Assembly (NCBI RefSeq): GCF_019583405.1
Contig: NZ_SZUU01000001.1
Location: 682,001 to 746,000, forward strand
DNA length: 64,000 nt
DNA from: Bacteroides fragilis
GTDB taxonomy: Bacteria; Bacteroidota; Bacteroidia; Bacteroidales; Bacteroidaceae
Direction: 5' to 3'
A program made the translations under genes and the position numbers. The notes under the pieces were generated by a model that was given only the letters and a program-made list of their open reading frames with translations, did not search any database and had not been told where the DNA came from. Of the stretch, positions 44,083 through 52,571 are shown in pieces. Position 1 is the first letter of the stretch; each line of letters begins with the position of its first letter.

Positions 44083-46161
44083 ATGGACAAAAGATGCTTA
44101 CTGACCATTCTCTTGGGAGGATGTGCAGCGGTGGGTGCGTTTGCACAGCAACACGCAACAGGCAAAGACAAAGAGATGACTGTGGACCTGAACCCTGTAG
44201 TTGTGACAGGTACCGGTACACACCAAAGACTGAAAAACACACCGGCTCCGGTGGAAGTAGTAACTGCCAACGAAATAAAGAAAGCCGGTATCACAGACTT
44301 TCAGCAGGCAATGACCATGCTCGTTCCTTCCCTTTCATTCTCTACCAACTCAATGGGTTCTTACCTGATGATGAACGGCCTCTCCAACAAATATGTACTC
44401 ATCTTGATTAATGGCCGAAAACTGATAGGGGACACTGCGAACAATATCGACCTCTCACGCATCGACATGAGCCGCGTGAAACGCATCGAGGTGCTTGACG
44501 GCGCAGGTTCATCACTTTATGGTTCTGATGCCATTGCAGGTGTAATCAACATCATCACCAATGAACCGAAAGAACTGATGCAGGTAACTTCCACCACCCG
44601 ATATGAAGATCATCGCCAACTGACACAAATGGTAAATGCGGACATCGCTACTGAAAAGTTCGGTTCGTACACCTCCTACAAACATGAACAAAGCGCAGGG
44701 TGGAGAAACAGTGACTTAGCATACGTGACTGATAAAAAAGGCAATGTATCGACAGTACCTACGGTATCGCCTACGTCCAATGGTTTCCACTCCAATTTAG
44801 TAAATCAGAAGTTCACTTTCGAACCAACAGAAAAACTTTCATTTTATGCCAACGGCGGTTATTACTGGAAGCTGACTGACCGCCCGGTATACGACAAAGA
44901 GATTGATGGAGGTTCAAAATATGACCTGCATTACGAATCGTATAACTTCGGTGTAGGCGGACGCTATAAAATCAATAAACGGTCTTCTATCCAACTCGAC
45001 CTGATAAACGACAATTATATGCAGAACTATAAGTACCTGGTTGATGACACTAAAAAAAATATTGCAATTGGTGATTATACAAAAACAAAACGGCAGCACT
45101 TCTATGATGCCGAACTGAAAGGTATCTTCAACTTTGCGAAAGACAACATGACGGTATTCGGAGTAGACTACCGTTCGGAAAGCCTGGACCGCCCCAGTGC
45201 TAATGTTGATAAAGCAATCTATACGGCCTCTGCTTATGCACAACACGAAATTAAATTATGGAACTGCCTCAAAGGTATTGCCGGTGTGCGTTACGATTAT
45301 CACGAACTTGCCGGGGGACGTTTCACTCCCAAAGTAGCTCTGATGTATTCCGTGGGGGCTTTCAATATCCGTGGTACATACTCTACCGGTTACCGTGCTC
45401 CGGGTTTGGATGAATTATATTATTATCTCGTAAAGCCAGGGGGGAGTACCATTACCCAAGGTAACAAAGACCTGAAAGCAGAACACAGTAACTACTACTC
45501 CATCAATCTGGAATATAACACGAACCGTCTGAATGTATCTGTTACGGGCTATCTGAATTACATTAATGGTATGATTAACGCAACCACCACTCCCCTCAAA
45601 GACTTACCCAATGGTGAAGAACTTCGTGCAAAAGCTCAGAAAGACTTCAACCTGACAGATGCCGAAGCCAAAAAGCTCTCCAATTACAAACTCTACGGCA
45701 ATCTCGACAAGGGTGTTATCCGTGGCTTTGAAATAAATGCAGCAAGCAACCTCGGTGCAGGCTTCAGCCTGAATGGAAACTATGCTTTCGCTTATGCACG
45801 TGGTAAAAGTGTGGACGGTGTGTGGGGTAACATCGAACGCTCGGTACGCCATACAGGAACCGTAGCGGGGAATTACAGCCATTCTTGGGATGACTATCTG
45901 CTGAACATCAACATCAACGGACGTTTCCAGAGCAAACGCTTCCATCCGGGACACAGCTATGGTGACGCTCCGGGTTATGGGGTGTGGAACCTGAACGTAA
46001 AACATTCACTGACAGGATTCGAACACCTGGGACTGGACTTCGGCATGGGGATCGACAACATTTTCAACAAACGTGATACCCGTCCCAATGGCGTTAACTA
46101 CGCACTTCTTTCTCCGGGACGTATGGCATATGTAAGTTTAACTCTCCGATTCAAGAAATAA
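44083..46161 (+). CDS. btuB: BtuB-like TonB-dependent corrinoid receptor
   Basis: This 692-residue outer-membrane protein starts at ATG 44083 (MDKRCLLTILLGGCAAVGAFA signal); an upstream in-frame extension overlaps the riboswitch and is rejected. The TonB box and plug (DLNPVVVTGTGTHQRLKNTP, SRVKRIEVLDGAGSSLYGSD, AIAGVINIITNEP) and a barrel ending MAYVSLTLRFKK are complete. The position directly behind a B12 riboswitch makes cobalamin or cobinamide the probable substrate. It is first in an operon with the chelatase, 3 bp away. Confidence 0.93.
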   Translation: MDKRCLLTILLGGCAAVGAFAQQHATGKDKEMTVDLNPVVVTGTGTHQRLKNTPAPVEVVTANEIKKAGITDFQQAMTMLVPSLSFSTNSMGSYLMMNGLSNKYVLILINGRKLIGDTANNIDLSRIDMSRVKRIEVLDGAGSSLYGSDAIAGVINIITNEPKELMQVTSTTRYEDHRQLTQMVNADIATEKFGSYTSYKHEQSAGWRNSDLAYVTDKKGNVSTVPTVSPTSNGFHSNLVNQKFTFEPTEKLSFYANGGYYWKLTDRPVYDKEIDGGSKYDLHYESYNFGVGGRYKINKRSSIQLDLINDNYMQNYKYLVDDTKKNIAIGDYTKTKRQHFYDAELKGIFNFAKDNMTVFGVDYRSESLDRPSANVDKAIYTASAYAQHEIKLWNCLKGIAGVRYDYHELAGGRFTPKVALMYSVGAFNIRGTYSTGYRAPGLDELYYYLVKPGGSTITQGNKDLKAEHSNYYSINLEYNTNRLNVSVTGYLNYINGMINATTTPLKDLPNGEELRAKAQKDFNLTDAEAKKLSNYKLYGNLDKGVIRGFEINAASNLGAGFSLNGNYAFAYARGKSVDGVWGNIERSVRHTGTVAGNYSHSWDDYLLNININGRFQSKRFHPGHSYGDAPGYGVWNLNVKHSLTGFEHLGLDFGMGIDNIFNKRDTRPNGVNYALLSPGRMAYVSLTLRFKK

Positions 46162-46164
46162 CCA

Positions 46165-47082
46165 ATGAAAACATCTATTCTCTCTTTACTCTTGTTAGTT
46201 TCCCTCTTCTGCTCCGCGCACGAAGGGGGAAACTTCGTGGCCTCCGATATGCTGGCCACCATGCAACCGGGCGATAAAGCCGCCCTTCTTATGGTACACT
46301 TCGGTACTACATACGATGACACCCGTACCAAAACCATCGATGCCATCAATGCCAAAGCCAAAGAAGCATTCCCGCAACTGGAAATGCGCGAGGCTTATAC
46401 TTCACGTATTGTCATGCGCCGCCTCAAAGCTCGCGGCATTGAGAAACCCAGTCCACTGGAAGCACTGTTGAAACTTCTCGGAGACGGCTATACACATGTC
46501 ATTGTGCAGAGCACTAACATTATAGAAGGTGTTGAGATGGAGTCGTTGAGACGTGACGTAGCCTCAGTAGCGCCATTCTTTAAAGAGATCCGGGTAGGTA
46601 ACCCGCTTCTTTATTCGGTAGAAGACGCTGAGGCTGTGGTGGATATCCTGGGCAACAGCAAGCCGGAAAAAGGCAGTGTGGTCCTCGTCGGACATGGCAC
46701 TTATACCCCAAGTACAGCTACTTATGCCATGATCGACTATATGCTGAAAGCCAAAGGATTAAAAAACTTTCATGTAGGTACCATCGAAGGTTACCCTACA
46801 TTCGACACCATGCTTCAGCAACTGAAGGATAACAAAACCAAGCAAGTGACGTTGGTTCCCTTTATGTTTGTAGCAGGTGACCATGCCAACAACGACATTG
46901 CCGTCGACTGGAAAGAAGCTCTTGAAAAGGAAGGCTTGAAAATAGATGTACGTATGCAGGGATTGGGTGAAATACCCGCTATCCAACAACTGTTTATCGA
47001 CCATGCCCGGTTTATGCTGAAGCACAAAATGGTGGACATTATGAAGAAAAAAGCCAAATATGCAAAAGAAAAAGACGAATGA
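46165..47082 (+). CDS. cbiK: Exported CbiK-like sirohydrochlorin cobaltochelatase
   Basis: This 305-residue protein has an N-terminal signal peptide (ILSLLLLVSLFCSA), followed by a complete CbiK/class II chelatase fold. It has ALLMVHFGTTYDDTR at the start, then VVLVGHGTYTPSTA, VGTIEGYPTFDTM and VPFMFVAGDHANNDIA. The metal-site residues His177, Glu208 and His240 reproduce the H145/E175/H207 set of Salmonella CbiK with nearly equal spacing. Cytoplasmic CbiK inserts cobalt into sirohydrochlorin; exported forms are known from Desulfovibrio. Here it sits between two TonB receptors under a B12 riboswitch, so a periplasmic metal-loading or tetrapyrrole-binding role is likely. The next gene overlaps by 4 bp. 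Confidence 0.9.
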   Translation: MKTSILSLLLLVSLFCSAHEGGNFVASDMLATMQPGDKAALLMVHFGTTYDDTRTKTIDAINAKAKEAFPQLEMREAYTSRIVMRRLKARGIEKPSPLEALLKLLGDGYTHVIVQSTNIIEGVEMESLRRDVASVAPFFKEIRVGNPLLYSVEDAEAVVDILGNSKPEKGSVVLVGHGTYTPSTATYAMIDYMLKAKGLKNFHVGTIEGYPTFDTMLQQLKDNKTKQVTLVPFMFVAGDHANNDIAVDWKEALEKEGLKIDVRMQGLGEIPAIQQLFIDHARFMLKHKMVDIMKKKAKYAKEKDE

Positions 47083-49433
47083 AAAGAGTGATATTAATGG
47101 CAATAGGCAGTGTACTATTGCTCCCCTCGCAAGCACAGCTGCAAAACAAAAAATATACCAACTTCAATGATTCTATATTCTCAATCAACGAAGTAGTAGT
47201 GTCAACCAACTACAGACGAAAGACCGATGCCCTGAAACTGGATGTTCCCGCCAAGTTCATTCCCATTTCAACCAATTCAATCACTTCCGGAATGCTTGAG
47301 AAACGAAACATCCGGGACATACAGGAAGCTGCCCGTTTCCTCCCAGGTGTACGCTTCCGCACCTCCTACGGAGCCTTTACGCAGTTCTCTATCCGCGGGT
47401 TCGATAATTCCGTGATTATGGTGGACGGAGTGCGTGACGAACGTTCATCCATCGACAATTCCTATCCGTTTATGGACCTGTCTTCCGTTGAAAGTATCGA
47501 ATTGCTGAAAGGTCCGGCTTCGGTACTCTACGGACAGTCCGCCGTAGGTGGCGTCCTCAACATTGTCCGTAAAGCTCCCATAAGCAAACAAAGCGTATAC
47601 GCACGTCTCGCTTATGGCAGTTATTATAACAAACAGGCTACAATGGCGTTAGGCGGCAAACTGATAGGTCCCCTAAACTATCGTGCAAGCGTCAACTGGC
47701 AAGATCAGGAAGGATGGAGAAGCAATGCTACCAAACGTCTTTCCGGATACCTGGCCCTTGGCGGCCATCTGACTGAAAGCGACGAACTGGACATCCGTAT
47801 CGGCGCCAACCGCGATTTCTATCCGACTGAGATCGGTTTACCTCCCACGATGTCTTATGATATACTCTCAGCCACAGACGGCAGCAAATACCTGAGCAAA
47901 GGAGATGCCCTGCCCGGACTGAACAAAAAAGCCCGCTACAACAGTGAATCGGACTTTATGTACAATCGTGGTTTCAACGCATCCGTCCTGTATAAACACA
48001 CCTTCAGCGAAGCGTTCAAGCTGATGGACAAGCTCTCTTATACGTATGACGATATTGATTATTTCGGTACCGAGTCATTGGACTATCTGACAAGTGACAG
48101 CCCTATCTATGATCATTATTACATGACCAAAGACGAGCAAGGTAACGACACCAAAAAGTATATCTGTCTGGATTCCATCTATTACAGTTATCCGCTACGC
48201 TTCTCACATATCGCTAAAACTGTGAACAACCAACTGGAAGCAAGCGGTAAGTTCTATACCGGAGACGTTGTGCACAACTATCTGGGCGGTTACTCTTTTG
48301 TATCCCTGATGCGTGACTCTTACATGGCTTATCGTAATAAAAGCACTGGAGCCACCGGCCCCGGAACCACAAGACACGGTTCGGTATATAATCCACACAG
48401 CATTGGCTGGATGGAAGCGCCTTTCAGATTTGTCACCGCACAGAAAACATTCACCCACGGATTTTACCTGCAAGACCTGGTGGAGTTCAGTGATAAACTG
48501 AAAATGATGCTGGCAGGACGTTATGACCTGTTCATGTACAAGACCGCCAACCTGAACACCAGCGACGGAGGACGCCATTATGACAAACCGGATGACGATG
48601 CATATAACAAAATCACCAACGGTGCCTTCACGTTCCGTGCGGGATTGGTGTATCTACCTATTGACAAAGTGTCCATTTACGGTTCATACGGTACTTACTT
48701 CAAACCTATCCGCGCATTTTATGACGCTAATACCATTTACATTGATAAGGATGGTAAAGAGTTTATTCCGGTAAATGGCAAAGAGGTATTCAAGCCGGAG
48801 AAAGGTTTCCAGGTAGAAGTGGGAGCACGATACGAGATCACACGTACGTTGCAGGCTAACGTAAGCTTATTCTATATTAATAAAGATAATATCCGCCAGA
48901 CTCTTGCAAACAAAGGAGACATTGCCAATGGTGTAGAACTGGACAAAAAAGTTGTAGGGCAAGTGGGTAGAATGGATTCCAAAGGATTCGATATTGATAT
49001 TACCTGGAGTCCTGTTTACAACCTGTCTATGAGCGCCGGATACGGATACACCGATGCCAAAGTGCGTGACCTGGCCAACAACCCTTATATGCAGACGAAC
49101 GCAAGCGAAGGCAAGCAGTATGCTTATATCCCTAAAAATACTTTCTACGCTTTCGGTGCCTATACGGTTTCAAAAGGTATGCTGAAAGGTTTGGGAGTGA
49201 ATCTCTCTACCAGTTTCCAGGACAAAGTGTACCGTAACTCGGACAATACAAGTTCGTTCGATGCTTACTGGCTGACCGACCTCGGTCTCTCTTATACATT
49301 AAAGAGCAATGTGCGTCTGGGAGTCAATCTCAACAATCTGTTCAACAAGGAATACTGCAACCAGGCACTTGGCAATCAATTGATACCAAGCATGCCACGT
49401 AATTTCATGCTTTCTGCGTCTTATACTTTATAA
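47079..49433 (+). CDS. TonB-dependent receptor, FhuA/siderophore-type
   Basis: This 784-residue protein has a signal peptide (KRVILMAIGSVLLLPSQA). The plug has INEVVVSTNYRRKTDALKL, FSIRGFDNSVIMVDGVRDER and LKGPASVLYGQSAVGGVLNI. The barrel C-terminus is NFMLSASYTL. The plug resembles FhuA/FoxA-type siderophore receptors more than BtuB. Together with the downstream PepSY protein it looks like a siderophore-type uptake pair, yet it belongs to the B12-riboswitch operon (4-bp overlap with cbiK). The substrate might be a metal chelate or a corrinoid precursor. Confidence 0.93.
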   Translation: MKRVILMAIGSVLLLPSQAQLQNKKYTNFNDSIFSINEVVVSTNYRRKTDALKLDVPAKFIPISTNSITSGMLEKRNIRDIQEAARFLPGVRFRTSYGAFTQFSIRGFDNSVIMVDGVRDERSSIDNSYPFMDLSSVESIELLKGPASVLYGQSAVGGVLNIVRKAPISKQSVYARLAYGSYYNKQATMALGGKLIGPLNYRASVNWQDQEGWRSNATKRLSGYLALGGHLTESDELDIRIGANRDFYPTEIGLPPTMSYDILSATDGSKYLSKGDALPGLNKKARYNSESDFMYNRGFNASVLYKHTFSEAFKLMDKLSYTYDDIDYFGTESLDYLTSDSPIYDHYYMTKDEQGNDTKKYICLDSIYYSYPLRFSHIAKTVNNQLEASGKFYTGDVVHNYLGGYSFVSLMRDSYMAYRNKSTGATGPGTTRHGSVYNPHSIGWMEAPFRFVTAQKTFTHGFYLQDLVEFSDKLKMMLAGRYDLFMYKTANLNTSDGGRHYDKPDDDAYNKITNGAFTFRAGLVYLPIDKVSIYGSYGTYFKPIRAFYDANTIYIDKDGKEFIPVNGKEVFKPEKGFQVEVGARYEITRTLQANVSLFYINKDNIRQTLANKGDIANGVELDKKVVGQVGRMDSKGFDIDITWSPVYNLSMSAGYGYTDAKVRDLANNPYMQTNASEGKQYAYIPKNTFYAFGAYTVSKGMLKGLGVNLSTSFQDKVYRNSDNTSSFDAYWLTDLGLSYTLKSNVRLGVNLNNLFNKEYCNQALGNQLIPSMPRNFMLSASYTL

Positions 49434-50905
49434 TGATGATCACGAAATTGATGTACACCATTCACAGGGTACTGGGCACACTGCTCAGTATCCTGTTTTT
49501 AGTTTGGTTCCTGTCAGCTTTTGTCATGATGTACCACGGATTTCCACGTGCATCTCAAGCTGAAAAATTAGAGAAACTGGAACCCCTGTCTCCTTCACTG
49601 CCTTCTGTCGGCGAAATCACTTCCCGACTGCCCGAAGGTGAAAAAGTGAAAGGAATCCGGATAGACCGATACCTCGGACAGACCGTCTTCCACATCCGCA
49701 CGGACAAAGGTGAACATAACCTGCCCGCTGACTCTGCTCAGGCACTACCATCTGTAGACGGATCCCGTATCCGCCGGACAGCGTCCCTATGGTGCAGTGC
49801 GCCGGTGGAGCGGATAGATACGCTGAACCGGCTCGATCAATGGATTCCGTTCGGTAGCCTGAAGAAGGAGTTTCCCATTTATAAGTTCCACTTTGCCGAT
49901 GCAGAGAGACACCAGTTATACATCGGCTCGCAAAGTGGAGAAGTATTGCAGTTCACCACCCGTAACGAACGTTTCTGGGCATGGCTGGGGGCTATTCCAC
50001 ATTGGGTTTACTTCACCTGGCTCCGGCAAGATGCCGCTTTATGGAGCGTCACGGTGATCTGGCTGTCGGGCATTGGCTGCCTGATGACGATTGCAGGACT
50101 TTGGGTAGGTATCGACATCTGGCGCCGTTCACGCAAACAGGGAAAAGGTTTCTCGCCCTATCGCAAAAAGTGGTATCACTGGCATTATGTGACGGGAATC
50201 GTTTTCGGTCTCTTCGTGCTGACATTCTGTTTCAGCGGAATGATGTCACTGGCAGAAGTTCCGTCCTGGATCAGCAAACCGGTATTGGATAAAAATCCCA
50301 CACGCGAAATAAAGAAAGGAGCACCGAGGTTAGAGCGGTATGTGCTGGATTACCGCCGGATATTAACCGAATATCCCGACGTACGCCAGATAGAATGGAA
50401 TAATTTCCGCTCGCAGCCTTACTATATAGTAAAACGAAGTGAAGGAGATCTATATATCGATGCATCGGACTCCCTGTCGCGCCCGCTGAAACTGGACGAA
50501 AAGCAGATAACGGATGCCGTGAGAGTCATACATGGTGACAGTGCCCGGCTACATGCAGCACTGATCAACGAATTTGAAACCTACTACAGGGATATGAGCC
50601 GGATGTACCGTGACCGCAGTCTGTTGCCCGTCTGGAAAGTCACTGTCGGCGACGCAGACAAGAGTTGTTACTACATCCATCCGGAAACGGCCACCGTACG
50701 ATATGTGAACGATACGGCCCGTTGGAAATACTGGATGTACACCGCCCTGCACCGCTTACGCATACAGGGACTGAACTCTTCGCCTACACTCCGTAAAACC
50801 GTTCTTTGGGTACTATTGCTGGGCGGTACTGTCTGTTCGCTGAGTGGTGTAGTGCTCGGAGTGAGGTACATCGAACGTAAATGCAGAAAGAAAATAAAAA
50901 GATAA
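49433..50905 (+). CDS. PepSY-associated TM protein (FoxB/PiuB-like)
   Basis: This 490-residue inner-membrane protein begins MMITKLMYTIHRVLGTLLSI. Four or so TM helices flank large periplasmic PepSY regions, for example KKWYHWHYVTGIVFGLFVLT and FCFSGMMSLAEVP, and the last helix is LWVLLLGGTVCSLSGVVLGV. Histidines in the helices (HRVLG, HWHYV) are typical of PepSY_TM proteins that act as reductases for siderophore or metal complexes. It overlaps the receptor stop by 1 bp. It is last gene of the riboswitch operon. Confidence 0.9.
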   Translation: MMITKLMYTIHRVLGTLLSILFLVWFLSAFVMMYHGFPRASQAEKLEKLEPLSPSLPSVGEITSRLPEGEKVKGIRIDRYLGQTVFHIRTDKGEHNLPADSAQALPSVDGSRIRRTASLWCSAPVERIDTLNRLDQWIPFGSLKKEFPIYKFHFADAERHQLYIGSQSGEVLQFTTRNERFWAWLGAIPHWVYFTWLRQDAALWSVTVIWLSGIGCLMTIAGLWVGIDIWRRSRKQGKGFSPYRKKWYHWHYVTGIVFGLFVLTFCFSGMMSLAEVPSWISKPVLDKNPTREIKKGAPRLERYVLDYRRILTEYPDVRQIEWNNFRSQPYYIVKRSEGDLYIDASDSLSRPLKLDEKQITDAVRVIHGDSARLHAALINEFETYYRDMSRMYRDRSLLPVWKVTVGDADKSCYYIHPETATVRYVNDTARWKYWMYTALHRLRIQGLNSSPTLRKTVLWVLLLGGTVCSLSGVVLGVRYIERKCRKKIKR

Positions 50906-50965
50906 AATGAAAGGGTGCACCCATCTTTATGTTCCCGAATAAAAGGCTAAAAACGGATTAATCCG

Positions 50966-50973
50966 TATCTTTG
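50966..50973 (+). promoter_or_regulatory. Predicted -7 box of the corrin-ring operon
   Basis: TATCTTTG, 156 nt before cobJ. The leader that follows is filled by a CACCACAG element rather than a riboswitch. Confidence 0.5.
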
Positions 50974-51014
50974 CTACATAGTTTCTCTAAATCAGGAATA
51001 GGAAATGAATCAGG

Positions 51015-51108
51015 TTCACCACAGAGGACACAGAGGGCACAGAGTTTTAATCTCTTGTTTATATGGATGTTTAAGAGAAAGATATTCTCTGTGTCCTCTG
51101 TGGTGAAT
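51015..51108. repeat. CACCACAG inverted-repeat element, copy 5
   Basis: The left arm TTCACCACAGAGGACACAGAG and right arm CTCTGTGTCCTCTGTGGTGAA are nearly perfect complements. The loop GTTTTAATCTCTTGTTTATA and GATGTTTAAGAGAAA is shared with copy 4. The similarity continues past the element into ACTCAAA and AATTATG, the start codon context of both downstream genes. Confidence 0.9.
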
Positions 51109-51129
51109 AATACTCAAAACCGATAAATT

Positions 51130-52539
51130 ATGAAACAACCCAAGATAATCGTAGCCGGCATCGGGCCGGGAAGTGAACAAGATATTACCCCTGCGGTGCT
51201 CGCTGCCGTAAGTGAAGCAGATGTAGTGGTGGGATACAAGTATTATTTTCGTTTTATCCGTGACTTTGTCCGTCCGGATGCCGAATGTATCGACACCGGA
51301 ATGAAGCGCGAACGGGTTCGTGCCGAACAAGCTTTCGAATACGCCGAACAAGGCAAAACAGTCTGCGTCATCAGTTCGGGCGATGCAGGTATCTATGGCA
51401 TGACTCCCTTGATATATGAAATGAAACGCGAACGACAGAGCGATGTGGAAATCATCGCCTTGCCCGGAATCAGTGCTTTCCAAAAAGCTGCCTCCCTGCT
51501 GGGTGCTCCGGTAGGACACGATTTCTGCGTCATCTCCCTCTCCGACCTGATGACTCCGTGGGAACGCATCGAACGCCGTATCATCGCCGCCGCACAAGCC
51601 GATTTTGTAACCGCCGTCTACAACCCCAAAAGCGAAGGACGCTACTGGCAGCTATACCGCCTCCGGGGATTGTTTCTGCAGGAAGGGCGCTCGCCGGAGA
51701 CTCCGGTGGGATATGTCCGCCAGGCGGGCAGAGATGAACAGGAAATACACGTAACGACTCTTTCCGCATTCGATCCGGAAGAAGTAGACATGTTCACGGT
51801 CATCATCATTGGTAATTCGCAAACCTACTCTTTCGGTGAAACGATGATTACTCCCCGCGGGTATTATCGTGAGACAAAAGAAGACGCAACCGGCATAGGA
51901 CAGGATATTATGATACGCAGTTTCCGTACCATCGATCGAGAATTGAAAAACAAAAACATCCCGCTCGACCATAAATGGGCTTTGCTGCATGCCATCCACA
52001 CAACGGCGGACTTTGATATGGAAAAACTACTCTACACCGATCCCGGTGCAGTGGCTTCACTTTATCATGCCATCGGTGAGGGAAAATTGAAAACGATTGT
52101 CACAGATGTGACCATGGCTGCATCCGGCATTCGCAAAGGTGCTTTGCAACGTCTGGGTGTCGAGGTAAAATGTTACCTGAATGATGAAAGGGTAGCAGAA
52201 ATGGCTGCCTCTAAAGGCATCACCCGTACACAAGCCGGCATCCGCCTGGCCGTAGAAGAACACCCGGACGCTCTATTCGTATTTGGCAATGCTCCCACGG
52301 CACTCATGGAACTGTGCGACCTGATCCGCAAAGAGAGAGCACAGCCGTCCGGCATCGTTGCCGCTCCCGTAGGTTTTGTCCACGTACAGGAGTCCAAGCA
52401 CATGACCAAACCCTTCGTTCACATCCCCAAACTGATTGTAGAAGGCCGTAAAGGAGGCAGTAACCTGGCAGCCACACTGGTCAACGCCATCCTCTGTTAT
52501 CCGGATGCCGAACAATTAAGACCGGGAAGAGACGTTTAA
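51130..52539 (+). CDS. cobJ: Fusion: precorrin-3B C17-methyltransferase (CobJ/CbiH) + precorrin-8X methylmutase (CobH/CbiC)
   Basis: This 469-residue protein has two domains. Residues 1-245 are a tetrapyrrole methylase with the SAM-site motifs VAGIGPGSEQDITPA, ISSGDAGIYGM and LPGISAFQKAASLLGAPVGHD. Residues about 255-469 are CbiC-like, with IMIRSFRTIDREL, the catalytic His motif HAIHTTADFD, TDVTMAASGIRK and AAPVGFVHVQESK. The two steps, ring contraction and the later 12,11 methyl shift, are not consecutive. It is first gene of the corrin-ring operon. Confidence 0.95.
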   Translation: MKQPKIIVAGIGPGSEQDITPAVLAAVSEADVVVGYKYYFRFIRDFVRPDAECIDTGMKRERVRAEQAFEYAEQGKTVCVISSGDAGIYGMTPLIYEMKRERQSDVEIIALPGISAFQKAASLLGAPVGHDFCVISLSDLMTPWERIERRIIAAAQADFVTAVYNPKSEGRYWQLYRLRGLFLQEGRSPETPVGYVRQAGRDEQEIHVTTLSAFDPEEVDMFTVIIIGNSQTYSFGETMITPRGYYRETKEDATGIGQDIMIRSFRTIDRELKNKNIPLDHKWALLHAIHTTADFDMEKLLYTDPGAVASLYHAIGEGKLKTIVTDVTMAASGIRKGALQRLGVEVKCYLNDERVAEMAASKGITRTQAGIRLAVEEHPDALFVFGNAPTALMELCDLIRKERAQPSGIVAAPVGFVHVQESKHMTKPFVHIPKLIVEGRKGGSNLAATLVNAILCYPDAEQLRPGRDV

Positions 52540-52571
52540 AAGGAGAGAAAACCCATTAGAAACTTAAAGAC

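Noticed and set aside
50913..50922. GGGTGCACCC palindrome after the PepSY gene as a terminator
   Set aside because: A perfect 10-bp palindrome, but no loop and no T-tract, so support is too weak.
50906..51129. B12 riboswitch upstream of cobJ
   Set aside because: No B12 box or aptamer core is present; the leader is occupied by the CACCACAG element.
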